A stretch of DNA of 12,114 nt, taken from NCBI GenBank assembly GCA_012511315.1, contig JAAZGI010000326.1, positions 1-12,114 on the forward strand. The letters are read 5' to 3'. This stretch comes from Clostridium sp. (GTDB taxonomy: Bacteria > Bacillota > Clostridia > Clostridiales > Clostridiaceae). Shown in pieces: positions 1 through 6,657 of the stretch. The translations under genes and the position numbers were made by a program. The first letter of the stretch is position 1, and every line of letters begins with the position of its first letter. Under the pieces are notes generated by a model. The model worked only from the letters and a program-made list of their open reading frames with translations. It made no database searches and was not told the DNA's origin.

Positions 1-29
1 CCTTGGTGATATCGATTGAATCGCCTCAT
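1..29 (-). CDS. Unidentified protein, N-terminal fragment (runs off left edge)
   Basis: Only the first nine codons and two bases of a tenth are inside the window; they read MRRFNRYHQ. The start is supported by a strong ribosome binding site, AAGGAG, five bases before the ATG. It follows the ppdK terminator and has candidate -10 boxes upstream, so it probably begins a new transcription unit. The fragment is too short to assign to a family, and I give no function. Confidence 0.6.
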
Positions 30-64
30 GACGTCTCCTTACTTTTAAAACCTTATTTTTAAAA

Positions 65-88
65 ATCCTTCCATCACTGTGAAAGGAT
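65..88 (-). terminator. Leader hairpin followed by U-run (attenuator-like or second terminator)
   Basis: On the minus strand a nine-base-pair stem (ATCCTTTCA / TGGAAGGAT, one G-T wobble) encloses a six-base loop, CAGTGA, and is followed at once by four T and then an A-run. It lies between the candidate -10 boxes and the ribosome binding site of the gene starting at 29. It could act as a transcription attenuator of that gene, or as a backup terminator behind ppdK. The sequence alone does not decide between them. Confidence 0.45.
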
Positions 89-91
89 GCT

Positions 92-103
92 TTCTAGCTA
101 GAA
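92..103. promoter_or_regulatory. Perfect 12-bp palindrome, candidate operator
   Basis: TTCTAGCTAGAA is a perfect twelve-base palindrome. It sits just downstream of a TATAAT box at 108-113 (minus strand), so it would cover the expected transcription start. This is a typical place for a repressor operator, but no binding protein can be named from this window. Confidence 0.35.
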
Positions 104-107
104 TCTA

Positions 108-128
108 ATTATAGTTGCTATCATTATA
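108..128 (-). promoter_or_regulatory. Two candidate -10 boxes for the gene starting at 29
   Basis: Two exact TATAAT hexamers occur on the minus strand, at 123-128 and 108-113, in the A+T-rich stretch after the ppdK terminator. Neither has a good TTGACA-like -35 at 16-18 bases (the best have about three of six matches). Which of them is used is uncertain. Confidence 0.4.
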
Positions 129-167
129 AAACAAATTCTTCTTTATCCCATCTTTTTAAAATCTTTT

Positions 168-213
168 AAAAAAGAACCGCTAAAAGATCCACGTCTGGAT
201 CCTTTGCGGTTCT
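168..213 (-). terminator. Intrinsic terminator of ppdK
   Basis: On the minus strand AGAACCGC pairs with GCGGTTCT. An inner AAA/TTT and GATCC/GGATC stem continues it, with one mismatch and a one-base bulge, around a six-base loop. A run of six T follows directly. It begins 56 bases after the ppdK stop codon, and no gene lies between. Confidence 0.9.
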
Positions 214-269
214 CTCATGATTCCAATAAACCCATCCAAGGATCTATTGCCTATTAGATCATCATTTAA

Positions 270-2909
270 TTACTTGTTTTCTCTCGGGAATTTAATTTGT
301 GCCTGAGCAGCAGCTAATCTTGCCAATGGCACTCTAAATGGTGAACAGGATACATAATCTAAGCCAGTCTTATGGAAGAATTCAACAGAAGAAGGATCTC
401 CGCCATGTTCTCCGCACACGCCTAATTTAATGTCAGGACGAGCTTTTCTACCCAATTCTACAGCCATCTCAACTAAACGGCCAATGCCTTTTTGGTCAAC
501 TCGTTGGAATGGATCATTTTCGTAGATTCTCTTCTTATAATAATCATCCAAGAAGTTTCCAGCATCATCTCTTGAGAAGCCGAAGCCCATTTGAGTCAAG
601 TCGTTGGTTCCAAAGGAGAAGAACTCTGCCTCTAGGGCAATTTCATCTGCCGTAATACAAGCTCTTGGAATCTCAATCATAGTACCAACCATGTATTTCA
701 TTTCATCGCCAGATTCCTTGATGATAGCATCCGCTGTCTTGACAACGATGTCTTTAACATATTTCATTTCCTTGACATCACCAACTAGAGGGATCATGAG
801 CTCTGGGACAAAATCATAGCCTTTCTCCCTGCGAACTTCAAGGGCAGCCTCGATAATGGCTCGAGTCTGCATTTCTGCAATTTCAGGGTAGGTAACTGCC
901 AAGCGGCAACCTCTATGACCCATCATAGGGTTGTACTCGTGGAGTGATGCAATAATATCCTTGAGTTCTTGCAAGTCCAAGTTCATTTCCTTGGCCAAAG
1001 CAACGATGTCTTCTTCGTGGGTTGGCAGGAATTCATGTAGAGGTGGATCCAAGAAACGGATGGTAGCCGGACGGCCTTCCAATGCTTCGTAAATCCCCTT
1101 AAAGTCAGCTTTCTGCATGGGCAGAATTTTTTCTAAAGCTTTCTTTCGAGCTTCCACAGTCCGTGAGACAATCATTTCGCGCATAGCAGGAATACGGTCT
1201 TCGGCAAAGAACATATGCTCAGTACGCGTTAAGCCAATTCCTTCAGCACCAAATCCAATGGCATGATTGGTGTCTTCTGGTGTATCAGCATTGGTCCGAA
1301 CACCCAACACTCGAACTTCATCGGCCCAAGACATGAAGACTTCAAAGTCACCGGAAATTTCAGGGTCCACGGTTGGAATTTCTTCACCATAAACATTTCC
1401 AGCTGTTCCATCCAAAGAGAAGAAGTCATTTTCAGTGTAAATCTTCCCATTTGCTTTAACAGTGCGTTCTTTTTCATTAACCACTAAAGAACCACAGCCA
1501 GCTACACAACACTTGCCCATGCCTCTAGCAACAACAGCGGCATGGGATGTCATTCCACCCCGTACGGTGAGTATTCCTTCAGCGGCAATCATACCTTCAA
1601 TATCTTCAGGTGAGGTTTCCAAGCGAACTAAGATGACTTTCTCGCCTTTCTCATGACGCTCTTTTGCCTCCGCTGCAGTAAATGCAATCTTACCGGTGGC
1701 AGCTCCTGGTGAAGCTGGCAGTCCCTTTGCAACTGGTTCAACCTCGCTCATTGCTTCTTGATCGAAGGCAGGATGAAGCAGAGTATCCAGTTGATCTGGC
1801 TCTACCATTAATAACGCTTCTTCTTTCGTGTTATGACCTTCATCAACCATGTCAACTGCAATTTTCAGTGCAGCCTGAGCTGTTCTCTTACCATTTCTAG
1901 TTTGAAGGAAGTACAGTTTCCCATCTTCAATAGTGAATTCCATATCTTGCATATTGTGATAATGTTTTTCTAGTTTTTCAACAATTTCCACAAATTCTTT
2001 ATACACTTCAGGCATCCGGTCTTCCAACTCTTCGATTGGATTTGGTGTCCGTATTCCAGCTACCACGTCCTCACCCTGAGCATTCATCAGATACTCTGCA
2101 AAAATCTTGTGTTCACCGGTGGAGGGGTTTCTTGAGAAAGCAACACCCGTTCCAGATGTTTCGCCTTTGTTTCCAAATACCATGGCTTGTACATTAACAG
2201 CTGTTCCCCATGAATAAGGGATATTGTTCAAGCGTCTATAGACGTTAGCCCGTGGGTTATCCCATGAACGGAATACGGCAGTAACTGACTCCATTAGCTG
2301 ATCAACTGGATCCTGTGGGAACTCATGGCCTTTTTCTTTTAAGAAGAAGGCTTTAAATTGTCTAACCAACTCTCGCAAATCTTCAGCTGTCAGATCGGTA
2401 TCAAGCTCGATTCCTTTCGCTTCCTTCATCTCATCCATGATGTCTTCAAATTTTTGTTTTTCTAATTCAAGCACTACATCAGAGAACATCATAATAAAAC
2501 GACGGTAGGAGTCAAATGCAAATCGATCATTTTCAGTTTCTTTGGCCAATACCTCAACGGTTTCATCATTCAGTCCTAGGTTTAAGATGGTATCCATCAT
2601 CCCTGGCATGGAGGCTCTTGCGCCGGAACGAACAGAAACTAATAGTGGGTTTTCACTGCCACCAAATTTTTTCCCTGTCACTTGTTCCAAGTTTTCCATT
2701 GCTGTCTTGATTTCTTCTTTTATCCCATCAGATAACACTTTACCCTCATCATAATATTTCAAGCAAGCTTCTGTGGTGACTGTGAACCCCTGCGGGATTG
2801 GAATACCAAGCCCAGTCATCTCTGCCAGGTTGGCCCCTTTTCCACCGAGTAGGTTTTTCATTTTAGCGTTACCTTCGGTAAAAAGGTATACAAATTTCTG
2901 TTTATCCAT
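270..2909 (-). CDS. ppdK: Pyruvate, phosphate dikinase
   Basis: PPDK is a cytosolic enzyme that reversibly converts pyruvate, ATP and phosphate to PEP, AMP and pyrophosphate. In many anaerobes it works with pyrophosphate-dependent glycolysis or in gluconeogenesis. The length (879 residues) matches the family (about 870-880). Residue positions counted from the first of two adjacent Met: N-terminal ATP-binding domain about 1-340, with GGKGANLAEM near 23; swivelling phosphohistidine domain with GGMTSHAAVVARGMG, catalytic His457; C-terminal PEP/pyruvate barrel with LTRTEHMFF (Arg563), RFLDPPLHEFLP (Arg619) and GVCGEHGGDP (Cys833, the expected acid/base Cys). No key residue is missing. Two ATGs stand side by side (2912 and 2909). 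I chose 2909 because AGAGAGG is seven bases upstream of it but only four from the first. It has its own promoter and terminator, so it is probably monocistronic. No PPDK regulatory-protein gene is adjacent. Confidence 0.97.
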   Translation of the reverse strand: MDKQKFVYLFTEGNAKMKNLLGGKGANLAEMTGLGIPIPQGFTVTTEACLKYYDEGKVLSDGIKEEIKTAMENLEQVTGKKFGGSENPLLVSVRSGARASMPGMMDTILNLGLNDETVEVLAKETENDRFAFDSYRRFIMMFSDVVLELEKQKFEDIMDEMKEAKGIELDTDLTAEDLRELVRQFKAFFLKEKGHEFPQDPVDQLMESVTAVFRSWDNPRANVYRRLNNIPYSWGTAVNVQAMVFGNKGETSGTGVAFSRNPSTGEHKIFAEYLMNAQGEDVVAGIRTPNPIEELEDRMPEVYKEFVEIVEKLEKHYHNMQDMEFTIEDGKLYFLQTRNGKRTAQAALKIAVDMVDEGHNTKEEALLMVEPDQLDTLLHPAFDQEAMSEVEPVAKGLPASPGAATGKIAFTAAEAKERHEKGEKVILVRLETSPEDIEGMIAAEGILTVRGGMTSHAAVVARGMGKCCVAGCGSLVVNEKERTVKANGKIYTENDFFSLDGTAGNVYGEEIPTVDPEISGDFEVFMSWADEVRVLGVRTNADTPEDTNHAIGFGAEGIGLTRTEHMFFAEDRIPAMREMIVSRTVEARKKALEKILPMQKADFKGIYEALEGRPATIRFLDPPLHEFLPTHEEDIVALAKEMNLDLQELKDIIASLHEYNPMMGHRGCRLAVTYPEIAEMQTRAIIEAALEVRREKGYDFVPELMIPLVGDVKEMKYVKDIVVKTADAIIKESGDEMKYMVGTMIEIPRACITADEIALEAEFFSFGTNDLTQMGFGFSRDDAGNFLDDYYKKRIYENDPFQRVDQKGIGRLVEMAVELGRKARPDIKLGVCGEHGGDPSSVEFFHKTGLDYVSCSPFRVPLARLAAAQAQIKFPRENK

Positions 2910-2988
2910 CATCTTACCTCTCTTATCTTTTTCAAATTTAGAGCTTATAGTAGTTTCAAGCGGACCCTAAGACCCACAATTACATTAA

Positions 2989-2997
2989 ATTATACCA
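2989..2997 (-). promoter_or_regulatory. ppdK promoter, extended -10
   Basis: The minus strand reads TGGTATAAT, a perfect TATAAT preceded by the TGN extension. No good -35 hexamer is found at 16-18 bases, which fits an extended -10 promoter that may depend on an activator. The predicted start near 2982 gives a leader of about 70 bases ending in AGAGAGG before ppdK. Confidence 0.6.
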
Positions 2998-3083
2998 TGA
3001 TTTTGGCTGTAATTTAGCTTGTTTAATATTTATTAACGGATGAAATCCCATTATCCTTGATTAGACCTGTCTACCCGAGGAAA

Positions 3084-3128
3084 CTTCCTTTGTTTCCTTT
3101 GTTTCCTTTGTTTCCTTTGTTTCCTTTG
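3084..3128 (-). repeat. 9-bp tandem repeat, five units, upstream of ppdK
   Basis: Five head-to-tail copies of TTTCCTTTG (plus strand; CAAAGGAAA in the sense direction of ppdK). Four are exact, and the outermost at 3084-3092 differs by one base. The block lies about 90 bases upstream of the extended -10 of ppdK. The array may bind a regulator or may be a slippage-prone microsatellite. Confidence 0.9.
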
Positions 3129-3256
3129 ACAACTTCAGATTTTGTGGTTTCGTCTAAGCTAAACCTAAGTTTAAAATCAATATAATCTTGTGAAAATTAT
3201 TCTTAAACGGGAGCCATTAAACACTCTCGATTCACTGCCCATGCAATGAGCCCCAA

Positions 3257-3304
3257 AAGGCCGGTCCAGAACCATACCTCTTGTCTTGTTCTGGGCCAAC
3301 CTTT
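3257..3304 (-). terminator. Hairpin terminator after the era-recO-172aa operon
   Basis: On the minus strand AAGGTTGGCCCAGAAC pairs with GTTCTGGACCGGCCTT. The stem is 16 bases with one C-A mismatch and two G-T wobbles, and the loop is 15 bases. It is followed by a short TT run after the stem TT (TTTT in all), then GGGG. It starts about 20 bases after the stop codon at 3326. The stem is strong but the U-tract is short, so termination may be incomplete. Confidence 0.65.
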
Positions 3305-3325
3305 AAACCATTTTTTATTTTGCTA

Positions 3326-3844
3326 CTACAATTTAATTGTAAAATAGCGATCGCCTTTAGATTTCGAATCTCTATGAAAAGACTGATCCCCGATGTCATG
3401 AAAACGATTATCCATTCGATCTCTCATTTCGTGAATGTTCTTGGCAGCTTTACGTGACTTGGTAAACACTGCATCATGAAGACTAAAATCGCGGTTACGA
3501 CATTCCAACGTTACATCAGCACCAGATAGTAAAATACCTGTCATCGCTAAAAGGAGCAATTTAGGTTTTTTTAGCGATATCAAAACAGCTCCTAATGCTA
3601 AAGGTGCTGGTACTTTTAAGAGAGAACGGCGTTTGTGTCGAAGCTCTACTTTGGGAATAAAAAAATTTTCTTTGGCATTGAAAAGACGTTCTCTAAAACT
3701 AAATTGGTCACCCTCATCAGGATCTGTTAGTGCAACCACAACCTTTGAATCATCTCCTGCCATGATGTCTTCCGCCTGTTCCCAGGTCACAAATACGCCC
3801 TTATCCACTTCCTTGCTCTTTCGATTGAATCCCCTATGGTTCAT
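3326..3844 (-). CDS. Hypothetical protein, possible DUF4342-like core
   Basis: A 172-residue protein of unknown function. Residues about 1-60 are charged. Residues about 66-117 have a basic strand, an LLKVPAPLALGAV segment, a long hydrophobic stretch (78-108) and a closing VTLEC strand. This pattern resembles DUF4342, whose members pair a short basic strand and an 'LLxIP' turn with one or two hydrophobic segments; that resemblance is from memory and tentative. The C-terminal 55 residues are highly charged and rich in Arg, Lys, Asp and His. The start is supported by GGAG seven bases before the ATG. It lies 23 bases after recO, so it is probably co-transcribed with era and recO. The hydrophobic segment could be membrane-inserted or buried. 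In some clostridia this position holds other small proteins or the PPDK regulator, which this is not. Confidence 0.75.
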   Translation of the reverse strand: MNHRGFNRKSKEVDKGVFVTWEQAEDIMAGDDSKVVVALTDPDEGDQFSFRERLFNAKENFFIPKVELRHKRRSLLKVPAPLALGAVLISLKKPKLLLLAMTGILLSGADVTLECRNRDFSLHDAVFTKSRKAAKNIHEMRDRMDNRFHDIGDQSFHRDSKSKGDRYFTIKL

Positions 3845-3867
3845 TATCTTTCTCCCATTAATTGCAG

Positions 3868-4515
3868 TTAGTAAGTTCCGTTTAATATTGCAAGACTTTT
3901 AGGCCGACGTTGAAAACACTCTTTTAGTATTCCATCCGTTAGTTCCGCAATGCTTTTTAAATCTGCTTGGCTAACCAAAAGCTGCAAGGCTTCTTCGATG
4001 GGCTTATTCAGCATAATACGAACCATGTGTCGTGCCGATTCTGTCATTCCCTCAGCTAAGGCAGGATCAGGTAGATTGCCTGTTCTCACCAGGGTTTTCA
4101 TTTCAAAGGCTCGCGCCAATTGTTCCACCTGAATTCCCGGTTGATCCAATAGATAGAGAGATTTCACCAAATCAAGAAAATAGCTTTGATTTATTTCTTT
4201 ATCCGCCATGGCAATGTCTGCCAATTCTAAAAAATAACTTCCATAAGTAATTCGATCAAAATCAGTTTTTATGTGAGGAAAGCCATGAACCACTGACACT
4301 TCATTGAGGGAATGAATGTTTTTCCCTTCAAATAGCACAAAGTCACAAAGCATCATAGGTTGAGCCGCAGCCTGAAACCTACCTTTGGCTGAACGAACGC
4401 CTTTAGCAATGGCCGTTACCTTACCTTGTTCCAAGGTAAACATATAGAGCAGCTTATCTCGTTCTTTAAAGTCCCTGACTTTTAAAATAACTCCCCGTGT
4501 TTTAATTAATGCCAT
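3868..4515 (-). CDS. recO: DNA repair protein RecO, short form
   Basis: RecO acts with RecR, and with RecF in the RecFOR pathway, to load RecA onto SSB-coated single-stranded DNA at gaps, and it anneals complementary strands. The N-terminal OB-fold is clear: MALIKTRGVILKVRDF, then TLEQGKVTAIAKGVRSAKGRF (about residues 1-80). A helical region follows (GSYFLELAD; FEMKTLVRTGNLPD near 137-150). The protein has 215 residues against roughly 240-255 for many Firmicutes RecO. The expected Cys-x2-Cys modules after the 'FELKLL...GY' helix are absent; only Cys57 and Cys200 remain. I chose the ATG at 4515, not an in-frame start at 4566 inside era, because the family begins at this Met. It lies one base after the era stop (TAACATG) with only a weak AAAGAA upstream, which suggests translational coupling to era. 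Confidence 0.9.
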   Translation of the reverse strand: MALIKTRGVILKVRDFKERDKLLYMFTLEQGKVTAIAKGVRSAKGRFQAAAQPMMLCDFVLFEGKNIHSLNEVSVVHGFPHIKTDFDRITYGSYFLELADIAMADKEINQSYFLDLVKSLYLLDQPGIQVEQLARAFEMKTLVRTGNLPDPALAEGMTESARHMVRIMLNKPIEEALQLLVSQADLKSIAELTDGILKECFQRRPKSLAILNGTY

Positions 4516-4516
4516 G

Positions 4517-5404
4517 TTATTTTTTCTTTCGGTAGCCGTATTCTGAAAGATAATTCGGGTTATCACGCCAATCCTTCCGAACTTTTACATAGGCCTTCAA
4601 ATTAACTTTCGTTCGGAAGAAATGTTCCAAATCTAGACGAGCATACATGCCAATCTTTTTGAGGGTTTGCCCACCTTTACCAATTATAATTGGCTTGTGG
4701 GATTCTTTCTCTGTAATAATATCAACTTGAATATCCAAGGTGCCATCTTCTCGTTCTTTCATGGATAAAACATTAACAGCTATCCCATGAGGAACTTCTT
4801 CATTCAATAAGCGTAAAGCCTTTTCCCGAACGGCCTCAGCTACAATAAAGCGTTCCTGGACATCTGCCAACATATCCGTTGGATAATAAGCCGGCCCCTC
4901 CGGAAGGTACTTTTTCATTAAATCCATTAAAATATCCACGTTCTTGCCACGTAGAGCGCTGATTGGGATCATTTCATCAAAATCGGCCAACTTTTCATAA
5001 GCCTGCAAGATTTTAGCAACATCTTCCGGCTTTTTCTCATCCATTTTGTTGATTACAAAGAATTTCTTAGCCGACCGGTCCTTGATCATATTAATAATAA
5101 ACTCATCCCCTGGGCCCGGCTCATCGGAATCTGTCAAGAATAAGATGATATCAACATCATTGGTAGAATCCGTCGCCCGATTCACCATATATTCACCGAG
5201 CTTATGCCGCGGCTTATGCATTCCCGGGGTATCAACAAAAATAATTTGAGTCTCATCATCATTATAAATGGCCTGTAAGTTGGTCCGAGTTGTCTGTGGC
5301 TTTGACGACACAATAGCCACCTTCTCATTCATCAAACTATTTAAAAGCGTTGATTTGCCCACATTGGGGCGTCCAATAATCGTAACGTAACCTGATTTAA
5401 ACAA
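4517..5404 (-). CDS. era: GTPase Era
   Basis: Era is a GTPase with an RNA-binding KH domain. It binds the 3' end of 16S rRNA during small-subunit maturation and couples ribosome assembly to growth; it is cytosolic and peripherally membrane-associated. All G motifs are present: G1 GRPNVGKS (11-18), the QTTRT switch (37-41), G3 DTPG (58-61), G4 NKMD (119-122) and G5 SAL (149-151). The C-terminal KH domain shows [14 protein letters not shown] (239-252). The 295-residue length is normal. The start is TTG at 5404, chosen because GGAGG lies seven bases upstream and [14 protein letters not shown] matches the family N-terminus. It is the first gene of era-recO-172aa. An imperfect 19-bp tandem duplication lies directly before its ribosome binding site. 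Confidence 0.97.
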   Translation of the reverse strand: MFKSGYVTIIGRPNVGKSTLLNSLMNEKVAIVSSKPQTTRTNLQAIYNDDETQIIFVDTPGMHKPRHKLGEYMVNRATDSTNDVDIILFLTDSDEPGPGDEFIINMIKDRSAKKFFVINKMDEKKPEDVAKILQAYEKLADFDEMIPISALRGKNVDILMDLMKKYLPEGPAYYPTDMLADVQERFIVAEAVREKALRLLNEEVPHGIAVNVLSMKEREDGTLDIQVDIITEKESHKPIIIGKGGQTLKKIGMYARLDLEHFFRTKVNLKAYVKVRKDWRDNPNYLSEYGYRKKK

Positions 5405-5416
5405 AATTTTTCCTCC

Positions 5417-5454
5417 AATCTAAATGGTTCTCTCTAATCTATATGGTTCTCTTT
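5417..5454 (-). repeat. 19-bp tandem duplication before the era ribosome binding site
   Basis: Two adjacent 19-base units, AATCTAAATGGTTCTCTCT and AATCTATATGGTTCTCTTT (plus strand), match at 17 of 19 positions and directly abut the era Shine-Dalgarno at 5411-5416. A related GGCTCTCTTTGAA stretch recurs near 5700, matching GGTTCTCTTTGAA at 5445-5457 at 12 of 13 positions. Confidence 0.8.
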
Positions 5455-5706
5455 GAATAAGTTTTAAAATACTTCTCTTAAAACCTATAATATCAAAGAT
5501 CTAAACTTCGGTTCTTAGCTAAACAGAAAGTTTTACAACTAATTTTCATCCTATCTACACAAAGCTCTATATTATATTCCTATAAGAACTTGCTATTCTC
5601 TTTATTTAATTATTCGATGCATATATTCTCTATATTTACTTGCTGAGTTACTTGATATTCTTGTGTTAATGACTAATTTCTACTAACTTTCAAGCATAAG
5701 GCTCTC

Positions 5707-5733
5707 TTTGAACTTGTTAGATACAAGTTCAAA
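5707..5733. repeat. Perfect 11-bp inverted repeat
   Basis: TTTGAACTTGT, a five-base loop and ACAAGTTCAAA form a perfect eleven-pair hairpin on either strand. No U-run follows on either side, so it is not itself a terminator. It may be an RNA structure or a protein-binding site. Confidence 0.7.
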
Positions 5734-5740
5734 CTACCTT

Positions 5741-5760
5741 ACCACATAGTGGTGCTTTTT
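5741..5760 (+). terminator. Weak terminator-like hairpin on the plus strand
   Basis: ACCAC-ATA-GTGGT is followed by GC and TTTTT. The stem is only five pairs, so this is a weak candidate. It matters mainly because it lies eight bases after the 11-bp inverted repeat, and the two together could form a short plus-strand transcript. Confidence 0.3.
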
Positions 5761-5958
5761 ATACCTACAACCAATTCTAAAAGGCTCAGAGCCGATTTAA
5801 TATTTTTTCAGCCTTTTTAAGCCAAATAGGTTTGCAAAATAATTCAATCTATCGCAATAATTCCCTCCGAGTCTCATTTAGGCACTTGAAGGCTTTCTTT
5901 ATACCTGAATAACTTATTAGCTTAAAACCGCAGCCGAAAATCAATACGGCGAGATGTC

Positions 5959-6657
5959 TTAATAGCCAAAGGCGCGAAAGATAATGATTGTCGTTGCAAA
6001 ACCTAAAAGAGCTCCAGCAACAACCTCCCAAAGAGTATGAACCTTAGTATCAATACGGCTTTGCGCCACAATGAGCGCCATTATAAATGATAAAGTCACC
6101 ACAATTGGATTCACCGTGATAAAGCTCATCATAGTAGCCAAAGCAAAGGCTATGGCTGTATGTCCCGATGGCATACCCCCTCTTAGCGGCGTTCCTTCAC
6201 CTAAATACGCTTTAATGTACAAAACCATAAAGGTTACAATGCCTAAAATAGCGAAGGCAAAGTAAGGGCTGGACGACTTAACTAAAACAATGCTGCTATA
6301 GGTGAATTTAGTGATGGGAGTCCAGAAAATAAGAATCCCAACAATAACGGCATTAATGGCAGTAACCAATACGGCCGCTGCAGCTGTATTTTTAGCCACT
6401 TTAACCAAAGGGTGGTAATAGTTGGTTGTTGCATCGACAGCGGACTCTAAGGCTGTGTTGATGAGTTCTGAGGCCACAACCAAGGTTATGGCAATTAAAA
6501 GAATTAGAATCTCAACCTTTGACACTTGAAATATTAAAGAAGCAAACAATACAGCGATTGCAGAAAGAACGTGAATGCGCATATTGCGCTGAGTTCTAAC
6601 CGCGTAAATCAGTCCATTAATAGCATCATTAAAACTGTCTGTAACACCACGCTTCAC
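5959..6657 (-). CDS. dgkA: Diacylglycerol/undecaprenol kinase-PAP2 phosphatase fusion
   Basis: A membrane protein joining a DgkA-type lipid kinase (about 1-120) to a PAP2-type lipid phosphatase (about 130-232). In Gram-positive bacteria the DgkA family mainly phosphorylates undecaprenol, and PAP2 enzymes remove phosphate from lipid phosphates or pyrophosphates. The kinase half shows RNMRIHV (24-30), SELINTALESAVD (63-75) and HPLVKVAKN (82-90). The phosphatase half shows PSGH (163-166) and SRIDTKVHTLWEV (200-212, His207). Hydrophobic segments are spread along the whole protein. The kinase half has Gln23 where relatives have Glu in 'ERNMRIH', and Asn90 where an Asp follows the conserved Lys. 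The start is GTG, overlapping the ybeY stop as GTGA, with AGGAG ten bases upstream. 232 residues fits the two-domain form, so the protein looks intact apart from these substitutions. Confidence 0.92.
   Translation of the reverse strand: MKRGVTDSFNDAINGLIYAVRTQRNMRIHVLSAIAVLFASLIFQVSKVEILILLIAITLVVASELINTALESAVDATTNYYHPLVKVAKNTAAAAVLVTAINAVIVGILIFWTPITKFTYSSIVLVKSSSPYFAFAILGIVTFMVLYIKAYLGEGTPLRGGMPSGHTAIAFALATMMSFITVNPIVVTLSFIMALIVAQSRIDTKVHTLWEVVAGALLGFATTIIIFRAFGY

Larger units (their letters stand above)
2913..3325. other. 413-bp intergenic region between the 172-residue gene and ppdK
   Basis: No convincing gene is seen on either strand. In transcription order it holds the hairpin terminator of the upstream operon (about 3257-3304), a five-unit 9-bp tandem repeat (3084-3128), an extended -10 promoter (2989-2997) and the ppdK leader of about 70 bases with its ribosome binding site. 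Confidence 0.7.
5405..5958. other. 554-bp intergenic region between dgkA-PAP2 and era
   Basis: Very A+T-rich, with no convincing gene on either strand; cdd, often found here in Firmicutes, is absent. It holds a 19-bp tandem duplication (5417-5454), a perfect 11-bp inverted repeat (5707-5733), a small hairpin followed by TTTTT on the plus strand (5741-5760), and an 8-bp inverted repeat AAAAGGCT/AGCCTTTT (5779-5817). An exact TATAAT on the minus strand (5571-5576) is a candidate -10 for era but lacks a recognisable -35. Confidence 0.6.

Noticed and set aside
1263..1487. Plus-strand open frames within ppdK (also 604-819 and 2542-2754)
   Set aside because: They are antisense to a well-conserved enzyme, show no family features and have no convincing start signals.
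3084..3128. The repeat block as a CRISPR array
   Set aside because: The units are 9 bases, head to tail, with no spacers, and no cas genes are nearby.
4516..4566. Upstream in-frame start for recO
   Set aside because: It adds 17 residues (starting MITRIIF) encoded inside era; the family N-terminus begins at the Met at 4515.
5700..5760. Hairpin pair as a tracrRNA/CRISPR repeat-antirepeat unit
   Set aside because: The layout loosely recalls a repeat:antirepeat fold followed by a terminator, but there is no CRISPR array or cas gene in the window, and the two arms are adjacent, as in any simple palindrome.
5849..6031. 60-codon minus-strand open frame after dgkA-PAP2
   Set aside because: It overlaps the end of dgkA-PAP2 in another frame, lacks a clear ribosome binding site, and its translation shows no recognisable family.
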